A stretch of DNA of 64,000 nt from Gemmatimonadales bacterium (GTDB lineage Bacteria > Gemmatimonadota > Gemmatimonadetes > Gemmatimonadales > GWC2-71-9). Numbering within the stretch: position 1 is the stretch's first letter; each line of letters starts with the position of its first letter. The stretch spans positions 7,283-71,282 of the forward strand of contig JACCSZ010000248.1 of the NCBI GenBank assembly GCA_013812695.1. Direction: 5' to 3'. Below are positions 36,497-44,721 of this stretch, in pieces. A program made the position numbers and the translations under genes. The notes beneath the pieces were generated by a model. That model did no database searches. It was not told where the DNA came from and was given only the letters and a program-made list of their open reading frames with translations.

Positions 36497-37437
36497 TCGC
36501 GCAGCCACCCGCGCCGGCGCACCCACAGATAGATCGCCAGCACGATCAGCCCCATGACGGCGAGGACCGCGGGATAGCCCCAGGGCCAACGCAGTTCGGG
36601 CATGAAGTCGAAGTTCATGCCGTAGACGCCTACCACGAACGTGAGTGGCAGAAAGAACACCGAGAAGACGGTGAGGATCCGCATGACCTCGCCGGTCCGG
36701 TGGGCGGCCAGCGCGAGCTGGACGTTGAGCAAAGTGTTCGCGTCGTCGAGCAGCTCGTCGGCGTAGAAGTGGAGGCTCTCGACGTTCTCGTGCACGTCCC
36801 GGAACAGCGAGGCGGCGCGGCCCGTGGGGGGCGTCATCCGCTGCACCACGTCGAGGGTGCGCCAGAGCAGCCGCTTGATCAGGGTCACCTGGCGTTTGAG
36901 CACGTGGATCTCACGCAGACGCTCCGCGAACGCGTGCGAGTCGGAGTCTCGACCGGAAAACACCTGCTCCTCGAAGGCGTCGATGCGCGATTCGATCTGC
37001 TCCATCGGGCGCAGGTAGCTGTCGACGGCGCCGTTCAGCACGTGGGTCAACAGGTAGGTCTGCAACCCCTCCTTGCCCGGACGTACGGCGTGCCCGGCCT
37101 CGAAGCGCGTCCGCAGTGCCGCGAGCCACGGCTGCTCGGTGCGATGGATCGTGATGAGGAACGAGGGCCCGGAGAAGAGCGCGATCTTCCGCGTCAGTTC
37201 CTGCACCGTGCCGCAGGTGCGGGCCGACTGCTCGTCGAAGGCGCGAATGATGACGAAGACATGGGTGTCGAACTGCTCGAACTTGGGAAGGTGCTCGGGA
37301 TCGAGGCAATCCTGCACCGCGGTGGACTGGAGCCCATGGGTGCGGGCGATCTCCAGCAGCTCCTCGGGAGCGGGTTGCACCACGTCGAGCCAGACCAGCG
37401 GCGGATCGGCGCGCTGGAGGACCGTGCGCACGCTCAT
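36493..37437 (-). CDS. corA: CorA-type magnesium/cobalt transporter
   Basis: 314 aa. The long N-terminal cytoplasmic alpha/beta and helical stalk (FVIIRAFDE, LFSGPSFLITIHR, VLKRQVTLIKRLLWRTLDVV) leads to two C-terminal membrane helices with the selectivity motif YGMNF between them (FFLPLTFVVGVYGMNF), and a second helix LAVMGLIVLAIYLWV with a basic tail RRRGWLRE. Pentameric Mg2+ channel. The ATG overlaps the larB stop. Confidence 0.93.
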   Translation of the reverse strand: MSVRTVLQRADPPLVWLDVVQPAPEELLEIARTHGLQSTAVQDCLDPEHLPKFEQFDTHVFVIIRAFDEQSARTCGTVQELTRKIALFSGPSFLITIHRTEQPWLAALRTRFEAGHAVRPGKEGLQTYLLTHVLNGAVDSYLRPMEQIESRIDAFEEQVFSGRDSDSHAFAERLREIHVLKRQVTLIKRLLWRTLDVVQRMTPPTGRAASLFRDVHENVESLHFYADELLDDANTLLNVQLALAAHRTGEVMRILTVFSVFFLPLTFVVGVYGMNFDFMPELRWPWGYPAVLAVMGLIVLAIYLWVRRRGWLRE

Positions 37438-38183
37438 TCGCGGCAGATCCGGCTGGCCGCGGCCGCCGCCCCGAAGCCGTTGTCGATATTCACCACGGTC
37501 ACGCCCGCGGCGCACGAGTTGAGCATGCCGAGCAGTGCCGCCAGTCCGCCGAACGACGCGCCGTAGCCCACGCTCGTCGGCACCGCGATGACCGGCACGG
37601 CCACCAGCCCGCCGACTACGCTCGGGAGCGCGCCTTCCATGCCCGCGACGACGATCACGACCCGCGCGCGCTGCAGCACGTCGGCGGCGGCGAGCAGCCG
37701 GTGGAGGCCCGCCACCCCGACGTCCATCAGCCGCTCGACACGCGTGCCGAGCGCCTCCGCCACGACCGCCGCTTCCTCGGCCACCGGCAGGTCGCTCGTC
37801 CCCGCCGAAACGACGAGCACGGGACCCGCGGTGGGCGGCGGCGCATCCGTCGCGGCCAGGTAGACGGTGCGCGCCACTGGGCTCCACGCGACCCGCGGAA
37901 ACCGTTGGCAGAGGGCCGCGGCCATCAGCTCCGACGCGCGGGTGCCCAGGAACGAGCCGGTGGCGGCCTCGAGCCGCTCGCAGATGGCCACGACCTGCTC
38001 GACGGTCTTCCCTTCGCAGAAGACGACCTCGGGCTGCCCCTGTCGCAGGGCGCGATGGTGATCGATGCGGGCAAAGGCGAGGTCTTCGTACGGCAGGTGG
38101 CGCAGGCGCTCGACCGCCGCGCCCGGCGACAGTCGGCCGGCGGCGACGTCGGCAAGCACGGCTTCGAGCTGCTCGGGTCTCAC
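37434..38183 (-). CDS. larB: LarB, nickel-pincer cofactor biosynthesis carboxylase
   Basis: 249 aa, GTG start overlapping the dusB stop. LarB carboxylates nicotinic acid adenine dinucleotide to pyridinium-3,5-biscarboxylic acid mononucleotide, the first step to the nickel-pincer cofactor of lactate racemase. The C-terminal PurE-like domain shows VLVVSAGTSDLPVAEEA, VVAGMEGALPSVVGGLV and PTSVGYGASFGGLAALLGML with NSCAAGVTVVNIDNGFGA. larC, larE and larA are not in the window. Confidence 0.9.
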   Translation of the reverse strand: MRPEQLEAVLADVAAGRLSPGAAVERLRHLPYEDLAFARIDHHRALRQGQPEVVFCEGKTVEQVVAICERLEAATGSFLGTRASELMAAALCQRFPRVAWSPVARTVYLAATDAPPPTAGPVLVVSAGTSDLPVAEEAAVVAEALGTRVERLMDVGVAGLHRLLAAADVLQRARVVIVVAGMEGALPSVVGGLVAVPVIAVPTSVGYGASFGGLAALLGMLNSCAAGVTVVNIDNGFGAAAAASRICRE

Positions 38184-39163
38184 GCCACCGCGGCGGCCGG
38201 CTCGAGATACTCGAGGAAGATGCCCTCGGCTTCCGCGATCGATTCGATCTGGAAGAGGCGCTGCCGGAGCGCACTGGCTCCCGCTACGCCCCTGGTGTAC
38301 CAGCCGAGGTGTTTGCGGAACTCGACCACCGTCTTGCGGGAGTCGCCTTGAAGGCGAAGCGCGAGCCGGGCGTGCTCCAATGCCACGCGGAAGCGCTCGG
38401 CCGGGGCCGGCGGCGGCGGGGGCGCGCGCCCGTCGAGCAGGGCGCGGCCGTCGCGAAACAGCCACGGGTTGCCGAACGCGCCCCGGCCGATCATGATGCC
38501 GGCGCACCCGGTATGGTCACGCATGCGCACGAGGTCGTCGGCCGTGGTGACATCGCCATTCCCGATGACGGGAATGGCGAGCGCTTCCGCCACCCGCGCG
38601 ATCTCATCCCAGTCGGCCGTGCCCGAGAACATCTGCGTGCGCGTCCGCGCGTGCAGCGTGAACGCGCGCGCGCCGGCGTCCTGCATGCGGAGCGCGATGC
38701 CGACCGGATCGCGCTGGTCGTCGCTCCAGCCGCTGCGCGCCTTGACCGTCACCGGCAGATGCGTGGCGCCGACCACGGCCCGCACGATGCGGCTCACCAG
38801 GTCGAGGTCGCGCAGACAGCCGGAACCGCCGTTCCGCTGCACCACCTTCTTGACCGGACAACCGAAGTTGATGTCGATGAACTCGGGGCGATAATGCTCC
38901 GTGATCAGCCCGGCCGCCTCGGCCATGGCGTTCGGATCTGCGCCGTAGATCTGGATACCGATCGGCCGCTCGACCTCCTCGAACTCGGCGCCCTCCAGCG
39001 TACTCCGGATCCGGCGGCGAATCGCCTCGGAGGACAGGAACTCGGACAGCACGACGTCGGCGCCCATCCGCCGGCAGACCTGGCGGAACGGCGGCTCGGA
39101 GACCCCGGCCATCGGCGCGAGGAGGAGCGGGAACTGATGCGCGGAGACGTAGGGCAACTGCAT
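38180..39163 (-). CDS. dusB: tRNA-dihydrouridine synthase
   Basis: 327 aa from ATG 39163. FMN-dependent reduction of uridines in tRNA D-loops. Motifs: LLAPMAGVSEPPFR, DINFGCPVKKVV with catalytic Cys, GGSGCLRD, VTVKARSGWSD, FTLHARTRTQMFSG, PVIGNGDVTT and GIMIGRGAFGNPWLF. A longer reading to 39223 lacks family sequence and would start upstream of the well-placed promoter. No Shine-Dalgarno precedes ATG 39163. The DusB versus other Dus label is approximate. Confidence 0.92.
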   Translation of the reverse strand: MQLPYVSAHQFPLLLAPMAGVSEPPFRQVCRRMGADVVLSEFLSSEAIRRRIRSTLEGAEFEEVERPIGIQIYGADPNAMAEAAGLITEHYRPEFIDINFGCPVKKVVQRNGGSGCLRDLDLVSRIVRAVVGATHLPVTVKARSGWSDDQRDPVGIALRMQDAGARAFTLHARTRTQMFSGTADWDEIARVAEALAIPVIGNGDVTTADDLVRMRDHTGCAGIMIGRGAFGNPWLFRDGRALLDGRAPPPPPAPAERFRVALEHARLALRLQGDSRKTVVEFRKHLGWYTRGVAGASALRQRLFQIESIAEAEGIFLEYLEPAAAVA

Positions 39164-39169
39164 GGGCAG

Positions 39170-39198
39170 AAAATACTTGGCGGCTGCGCCCCGGGCAA
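39170..39198 (-). promoter_or_regulatory. dusB promoter, placed for a leaderless transcript
   Basis: On the minus strand TTGCCC (39198-39193), 17 bp, then TATTTT (39175-39170). Only six bases separate the -10 from the dusB ATG, so the predicted first nucleotide is at or next to the A of the start codon. Confidence 0.55.
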
Positions 39199-39237
39199 TG
39201 GAACCGGGTCGGCCGCCGGGCACGCCGCTCCGCCGCG

Positions 39238-40176
39238 CTAGGACCCGACAGCCACCGCGCTTCTCGCGGCCAGCGCGTCCAGATTTGCCCGGACCATGAA
39301 CGACAGCACCTCGCGCGCCGACTCCTCGGAGAACACTCGAGCTTCCGGCAGCACCCGATCGAGGAGCGGTATCGGGCCGGCGCGCTGCCGAGCCAGGCGG
39401 GTGAGGTAGGTCGGTGCCGTCTCGGGGATGGCGTCGAGGTCATCGCGCCCGAGCACCAAGGTCCGAAAGTTCGTCCCATCCGGGGCGTCGGCGAACATCC
39501 GCCTCAACTTCCGCTCGAACCGCGGATCGGCGACCACGAAGTACACCGTCGTGTCGCGCAGCCGGCGGGCCACTTCGGTGAAGAGGTCGGTGCACATGGT
39601 AATCACGATTTTCGGAATGCCCAGGGTCGCCTCCAAGCGCTCCGCCGCGACTTTGTGAAACAGGGTGGTGACGAGGACGTCGGCTTGGCGGAGCGATGGG
39701 GGAAGCCTCGACTCCGCACCCAGCGACGTGAGATCGACGGCGCTGGCTTCGATACCGTAGTCGCGCTCCAGCTCGGCGGGGATGGAGTGGAGCTGGTCGT
39801 CGTTGCACTCGAGGACCGCGGCACGGATGCGCAGGGTTTCCAACGAGCGTTGCAGCCGGTCGGGCACCGTTGACGCCCGCACCCCTCGCCGAAGTCCCTG
39901 CACCAGGATGTCCACCATCCAGTCGGGGGGTGCGCCGTCGGCGCGCGTCGGGGCAGCTTGCGCAAGGAAGACCCCGGAACGGGGCCGCAGCTCCACCAAG
40001 CCCTCGACCTCGAGGATCCGGTATGCCGCCAGGATTACCCGTGGGTCGGCGCCGAGCTCGCGAGCGAGGAGGCGGACGCTGGGAAGCCGGCCGCGCTGCT
40101 GGTACACGCCCAGGTGCAGGCCGGTGAAGAGCCGTCCCCGCAGCAGATTGGCGATCTCGGTACGTCGCTGCAACAT
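39238..40176 (-). CDS. GntR-family transcriptional regulator, paralogue 2
   Basis: 312 aa. The N-terminal winged helix is of GntR type (GRLPSVRLLARELGADPRVILAAYRILEVEGLVELRPRSGVFL in the classic order). A C-terminal domain of about 210 residues has strands ADVLVTTLFHKVAAE, IVITMCTDLF, TVYFVVADPRF and TLVLGRDD. This domain is not one of the standard FCD or UTRA effector domains by eye. It resembles its upstream neighbour throughout, so the pair arose by duplication. ATG 40176 has GAGGAGG upstream. Target genes unknown. Confidence 0.82.
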   Translation of the reverse strand: MLQRRTEIANLLRGRLFTGLHLGVYQQRGRLPSVRLLARELGADPRVILAAYRILEVEGLVELRPRSGVFLAQAAPTRADGAPPDWMVDILVQGLRRGVRASTVPDRLQRSLETLRIRAAVLECNDDQLHSIPAELERDYGIEASAVDLTSLGAESRLPPSLRQADVLVTTLFHKVAAERLEATLGIPKIVITMCTDLFTEVARRLRDTTVYFVVADPRFERKLRRMFADAPDGTNFRTLVLGRDDLDAIPETAPTYLTRLARQRAGPIPLLDRVLPEARVFSEESAREVLSFMVRANLDALAARSAVAVGS

Positions 40177-40209
40177 CCTGCCTCCTCGATCTGCTCGGGC
40201 TCCGGTGAC

Positions 40210-41130
40210 CTACGTCGCCGTACCCAGTGCGGCCAGGTTTGTCCGGACCACGAAGGCGATGAGCTCCTGCGCCGTCTCCGGCAAGAACGCACGGACCTCC
40301 GGGATCAGTCGTCCCGGCACCAGCCGTCCACCCAATCGACCCCTCGCGAGCCGGGTGATGAAGGTCGGTGCGTCCACGGGGATCCGATCGACATCGTTCC
40401 GCCCCACGACGAGCACGTGCAGGTTCTGGGCTCCCGGTGCCGATTCGTAGATCTTGTGCAGCTTGGCTTTGAATCGCGGGTCCGCAACCAGGAAGTACAC
40501 CGCCCCCTCCTGCAGGCGTCGCGCGGCCTCGGCGAAGTAGTCCACCTGAAGCTTGGCGATGATGAGCGGCTTGCCGAGCAGGGTCGCCACGGGTTGTACC
40601 TCGATCACGTGAAACGGCGTCGACACCAGAACGTCCGCCTGCGCGACCTCCTGGGGCGGCGTCCCGTGGGCCATCAGCTCGAACGTGTCCACTCCGCTCG
40701 CGTCGAAGCCGTAGTCCTCGTGCAGCTCCCCGCACAGCGCGTTGATCTGATCGTGATTGCACTCGATGCACGCCGCCCGAAGGCGGACGGTCTCGAGCGC
40801 CTGACGGACGCGCTCCGGAAAGTCTCGAGCCGAGACGCCACGTCGCAGTCCATCGAGCAGCATGTTGACCATCCAATCCGCGGTCCGGCCCTGGAGCTGC
40901 GACCGGATGCCGTCCGTCGGAAGGAAGATCCCGGAACGGGCGCGCACTTCGACCAGGCGCTCGCGCTCCAGGTCCCTGTAGGCGGCCATCACCACCCGCG
41001 GATCCGCGTCCAGCTCCTGGGCGAGGTCGCGCACGCTCGGGAGTCGCTGGCCTCCCGACAGCGACCCCAAGTGGAGTCCACTGAACACCCGCTGCCGGAT
41101 CAAATCGGTGATGTACTCTCGTTTGCCCAT
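40210..41130 (-). CDS. GntR-family transcriptional regulator, paralogue 1
   Basis: 306 aa from ATG 41130 (GGAGG nine bases upstream); a GTG at 41178 would lie within the promoter -10 region and is rejected. GntR-type HTH: QRLPSVRDLAQELDADPRVVMAAYRDLERERLVEVRARSGIFLP (consecutive pieces). The C-terminal domain has CNHDQINALCGELHEDYGF and a predicted Rossmann-like alternation (ADVLVSTPFHVIEV, PLIIAKLQVDYF, VYFLVADPRF, HVLVVGRND). It probably forms a two-gene operon with paralogue 2, 33 bp downstream, and diverges from the AraC-type gene. Confidence 0.82.
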   Translation of the reverse strand: MGKREYITDLIRQRVFSGLHLGSLSGGQRLPSVRDLAQELDADPRVVMAAYRDLERERLVEVRARSGIFLPTDGIRSQLQGRTADWMVNMLLDGLRRGVSARDFPERVRQALETVRLRAACIECNHDQINALCGELHEDYGFDASGVDTFELMAHGTPPQEVAQADVLVSTPFHVIEVQPVATLLGKPLIIAKLQVDYFAEAARRLQEGAVYFLVADPRFKAKLHKIYESAPGAQNLHVLVVGRNDVDRIPVDAPTFITRLARGRLGGRLVPGRLIPEVRAFLPETAQELIAFVVRTNLAALGTAT

Positions 41131-41156
41131 CCCCTTGGACCTCCCCAGTCGGCAGG

Positions 41157-41162
41157 ATAATA
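41157..41162 (-). promoter_or_regulatory. -10-like TATTAT for the GntR pair
   Basis: TATTAT on the minus strand 26 bases upstream of ATG 41130. No good -35 at 16-18 bp. Confidence 0.4.
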
Positions 41163-41206
41163 GTCGCGGGCGTGCCACCGACTAGTGATCGGGGTCACAG
41201 AGCGTG

Positions 41207-41274
41207 CACCAGTTGGCCGATGAATGGCCTCGCTGGTGGATCGATTACGGTGTCGCATGCTACAGTTGCCGTAA
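41207..41274. promoter_or_regulatory. Two dyads in the GntR/AraC divergent region
   Basis: The first dyad is nested: CACCAG (41207-41212) pairs with CTGGTG (41233-41238), and inside it GGCC (41215-41218) pairs with GGCC (41226-41229). The second is TTACGG (41245-41250) with CCGTAA (41269-41274). They lie between the two divergent regulator genes and could be operators for either. Confidence 0.4.
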
Positions 41275-41351
41275 GTGAGTCGCTCTGCTGCATTGCCACT
41301 GCATCAGCACACCTTAGCTTGGGACCTGGAAGCTGAGAGGAGCACCGAGCT

Positions 41352-42221
41352 ATGACTGCGTTGGCCATCCGCCCCGCCGACGGGCGCCAGTTCAGCGTCG
41401 AGCGCTTCACCCCCGCGATGCAATCCTGCCACTCTGCCGCATGTGGGACCAGTCTGTTCCAGCTGGTGTTCATCGAGGGCGGGCGGGGATGGTGCCGGAT
41501 CGGCACCGAGATCGTCTGGGCGGCGTCGGGCGATCTCCTGGTCGTGACACCCGGTCAGCAGCACGACCCGTCGGGCCTGCACGATACGACCAACTGGGTG
41601 ATCCGCTTCGGCGTCGGCGCGGTGGGGTACGCCCCCCGGCACGGGGAGGCCACGGCTCTCATCGCCGACGACCTGTTCCTCACCACGTTTCTCAGTCCGG
41701 AGTTGCGACCAGCGGGAAACCGGTGCGCCGTACCGCTCGAGGATCGCCTGCGCTGGCTGGCTCGTCTGGCCAGCCTCGATCGCGAGCTTCACAGCCAAGC
41801 CCTGGGTTCGAATGCGGCTGCCCATGCGCTGCTGGAGCTCCTGCTCATCGACGTCGTGCGGGCGGTCCGTCCCCTGCTCGGCGCCGTCTCGCCCCAGAGC
41901 TGTCCGGTTCTGGTGAGCGTCTTCCGATTCATCGACCGGCGCTTCCGGTTCCCCATCGGGCTCGCGGACGTCGCCAAAGCGGTCGCCCGTTCTCCGTCCT
42001 ACCTCACCGAGCTGGTGCGCCGGGAGACCGGCCGCACCGTCCTTCAGTGGATCATCGAACGCCGGATGGCCGAAGCCCGGCGGCTGCTCCTCGGTTCCGA
42101 CGCGCGGGTGAAGGCCATCGGACAGGCGATCGGGTACGATGACGCGGGCCACTTCATCCGGCTCTTCAGCCGCCACCACAGTCTCCCTCCCCAGCAGTGG
42201 CGTCTCGCCCGTCGAGGCTGA
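41352..42221 (+). CDS. AraC-family transcriptional regulator
   Basis: 289 aa. The N-terminal cupin-type sensing half has FQLVFIEGGRGWCRIG and GDLLVVTPGQQHDPSG. The C-terminal double HTH has IGLADVAKAVARSPSYLTELVRRETGRTVLQWII as the first helix pair, and RVKAIGQAIGYDDAGHFIRLFSRHHSLPPQQWR as the diagnostic second pair (both in consecutive segments). AGGAG lies upstream of the ATG. It probably senses a small molecule; the quinone oxidoreductase-like gene 105 bp downstream is the likeliest target. Confidence 0.9.
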   Translation: MTALAIRPADGRQFSVERFTPAMQSCHSAACGTSLFQLVFIEGGRGWCRIGTEIVWAASGDLLVVTPGQQHDPSGLHDTTNWVIRFGVGAVGYAPRHGEATALIADDLFLTTFLSPELRPAGNRCAVPLEDRLRWLARLASLDRELHSQALGSNAAAHALLELLLIDVVRAVRPLLGAVSPQSCPVLVSVFRFIDRRFRFPIGLADVAKAVARSPSYLTELVRRETGRTVLQWIIERRMAEARRLLLGSDARVKAIGQAIGYDDAGHFIRLFSRHHSLPPQQWRLARRG

Positions 42222-42325
42222 CCCCAACAGTCAAACCGCCATTGCCGGCGGTGAATCGTCCATTGCCCGTTCCCGTGCCGCCCGCCATCCTGACGAGGAA
42301 GACGTGTGTCCGTCACGGAGGTGGG

Positions 42326-43270
42326 ATGAAGGCGATCGTCATGACGAGGTTCGGCGGACCGGACGTGCTCCGCTGGGTGGAGCGAGCGGAGCCTCGGCCG
42401 CGCGCCCACGAGCTCCTGGTCCGGGTCGTCGCGACATCGGTGAACCTGGTGGACTGCAGCATCCGGCGGGGCGAGCAGGCCGTGGCGTTGCCGGCGATCA
42501 TCGGGTACGACGTGTCCGGCGTCGTCGAGACCGTCGGCACGGAGGTGCAGGACTTCGTGCCGGGGGATGAGGTCTACTACATGGCGGAGATGTTCTCCAG
42601 CGACGGGAGCTACGCCGAGTATCACGTCGCCGCGGAGCGGATCGTGGCTCGCAAGCCCCGCAACCTCTCGCACGTCGAGGCCGCCGGCATCCCCCTCGCG
42701 GCGAGTTCCGCATGGGAAGCGCTGATCGTGCGGGCCGGCCTTCGCGCGGGCGAGACCGTATTGATCCTCGGGGCGAGCGACACCGCGCTGTTCGGCATTC
42801 AGATCGCCCGTGCCGCGGGTGCGCAGGTGTACGTGGTCTGCCCGCCCGAAGCGGCCGCGCTCGCCCGGCAGCTCGGCGCCAGCCGGACGATCGATCTCCA
42901 CGAAGATTTGCTCGCCGTCGTGCAGATCGAGAGCGCCGACGCGGCCGTCGAGGTCGTGTTCGACACCATCGATGGCACGAACCTGCGCCGTATCATCCAG
43001 GCGATCAAGGCCCATGGCCGGATCGCGAGCACGGTGGCCGCAGGCACCGGACTGGAGCACGGGCTGGCGCGCAACATCACCCACCATTCGGTATCCGTCG
43101 AGGCCGATCGCGGCCGGCTGGACTCGATCTGCGCGCTGATCCAGCGGGGGCAGATCGTGCCCGTGATCGATTCGGTCCTGACGCTGCGGGACGCCGCCAC
43201 CGCGCACCGCATGCTGGAAGTCGGCGGCGTATTCGGCAAGGTCATCCTCTGCTCCATGGCGGCCGCGTGA
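42326..43270 (+). CDS. Zinc-independent MDR alcohol dehydrogenase / quinone oxidoreductase
   Basis: 314 aa, GGAGG upstream of ATG 42326. Medium-chain dehydrogenase: MKAIVMTRFGGPDVLRWVE, the typical GYDVSGVVETVG and FVPGDEVYYM, then the NAD(P)-binding fold with VLILGASDTALFGIQIARAAGAQVYVVC (GASDTAL in place of the usual GAAGGVG). No structural or catalytic zinc cysteines are seen. Probably reduces quinones or electrophilic enones with NADPH. Region 43271-43513 after it contains nothing recognised. Confidence 0.85.
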   Translation: MKAIVMTRFGGPDVLRWVERAEPRPRAHELLVRVVATSVNLVDCSIRRGEQAVALPAIIGYDVSGVVETVGTEVQDFVPGDEVYYMAEMFSSDGSYAEYHVAAERIVARKPRNLSHVEAAGIPLAASSAWEALIVRAGLRAGETVLILGASDTALFGIQIARAAGAQVYVVCPPEAAALARQLGASRTIDLHEDLLAVVQIESADAAVEVVFDTIDGTNLRRIIQAIKAHGRIASTVAAGTGLEHGLARNITHHSVSVEADRGRLDSICALIQRGQIVPVIDSVLTLRDAATAHRMLEVGGVFGKVILCSMAAA

Positions 43271-43513
43271 CGCCGCGCCGCTCCACACTTGATCTGTTGC
43301 TCGAAGTCAACTGCCTTGTGGTACCGGCCACCCGCTGTCGGCTTGCATCGCGAAATCGCCCCATCCGCACGGCAAATCGCCTATTGGTCGCCGGATCCAG
43401 AATCGCCATCCTGGGACACGGCTCACCGGACCAGCGGTCGGGAACGACCGACCGCGGCAGACCACGGCATTTCCTTCCCGGCGCCCCATCTCTGACCGAA
43501 GACGGAGTCATTC

Positions 43514-44683
43514 ATGCGCAGACTGCTCAACCAGGGCGCGGCGTTCGCCAGCGCGGCCCTTGTCCTGGCGCTGGGCGCCTGCTCCGAACGGTCGAGTGTC
43601 ACCGAGCCAGATCCGGCAGGCGCCCTTGCCCGCAAGGGCGCCTCCAGACCGGGGGCGGTGTACGTCCAGACCAACACGGCGGGGTCGAATCATGTCGTCG
43701 CCTACGGCCGCGCAGCGGATGGCACCCTCAAGCGGAGCGGTACCTTCCGCACCGGCGGGCGGGGGACCGGCGACCCCCGGCTTCCGTCCCAGGGCTCGGT
43801 CATCCTCAGCGATGACGACCGGTGGCTCCTAGTCGCGAACGTCGGCAGCAGCGAGATCTCGGTCTTCGCCGTGGGCGGCGACGGACTCTCGCTCACCGAC
43901 AAGGTCCCCTCCGGCGGCCAGATGCCCTTCAGCCTGACCCTTCGGGGCACTCTGCTCTACGTGCTCAACGCCGGCGGCCGAGCCGGCGGGACGGACAACA
44001 TCACCGCCTTCACCCTGAGCGCGGCGGGCCAACTCTCGCCGCTCCCGGGCTCCACCCGCCCCCTGAGCGCCGCCAACACCGACCCCGCCCAGGTCCAGTT
44101 CAGCCCGGACGGCGGGACCCTCGTCGTCACCGAGAAGGCCACCGACCGGATCGACACCTACGCCGTCGGAGCCGACGGCCTGGCCAGCGGGCCGACGGTG
44201 GACGACGCCAACGGCGACACGCCATTCGGCTTTGCGTTCACCACCACCGGGTACTTCGTGGTCACCGAGGCCTTCGACAAGGCCGTGGGCCAGGCGGCCG
44301 CCTCCTCCTACCGGCTCTCCGGCGCGACCGGGATCGCGGTGGTGAGCGGCACGGTGCGGAACGGCGAGAGCGACGTGTGCTGGGCGGTGATCACCCAGGA
44401 CGATCGCTACGCCTACATCACGAACTTCGGCAGTGGAACGCTCTCGAGCTACGGCATCGGCGGCGACGGCACCCTCACGCTGATCGACGCGGTGGCGGCC
44501 CGGACCAGCGCGGCGCTGGGCCCGCGCGACCAGGACCTGAGCGCCGACGGCCGGTACCTCTACGTCATCGACGTCGGCACGCAGCGGGTGAGCGGCTACG
44601 AGATCGGGAGCGATGGGAGCCTTGCAGCCGTCGCTGAGGTGGGCGGACTCCCGCCCACGATCGCGGGGATGGCCGCGCGCTGA
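43514..44683 (+). CDS. Beta-propeller (lactonase-like) lipoprotein
   Basis: 389 aa. A lipoprotein signal ends at LVLALGACSE. The body is a seven-bladed propeller of the lactonase/YVTN type, with repeats such as GSNHVVAYGRAADGTLKRSG, VANVGSSEISVFAVGGDGLSL, TEKATDRIDTYAVGADGLAS, TNFGSGTLSSYGIGGDGTL and DVGTQRVSGYEIGSDGSLA. Exported, with probable ligand- or protein-binding role; catalytic residues of 6-phosphogluconolactonase are not assignable by eye. Start of a rightward run of exported proteins. Confidence 0.85.
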   Translation: MRRLLNQGAAFASAALVLALGACSERSSVTEPDPAGALARKGASRPGAVYVQTNTAGSNHVVAYGRAADGTLKRSGTFRTGGRGTGDPRLPSQGSVILSDDDRWLLVANVGSSEISVFAVGGDGLSLTDKVPSGGQMPFSLTLRGTLLYVLNAGGRAGGTDNITAFTLSAAGQLSPLPGSTRPLSAANTDPAQVQFSPDGGTLVVTEKATDRIDTYAVGADGLASGPTVDDANGDTPFGFAFTTTGYFVVTEAFDKAVGQAAASSYRLSGATGIAVVSGTVRNGESDVCWAVITQDDRYAYITNFGSGTLSSYGIGGDGTLTLIDAVAARTSAALGPRDQDLSADGRYLYVIDVGTQRVSGYEIGSDGSLAAVAEVGGLPPTIAGMAAR

Positions 44684-44721
44684 CGGGACACGCACAATCA
44701 GTCATACGAGGAGCCACCATC

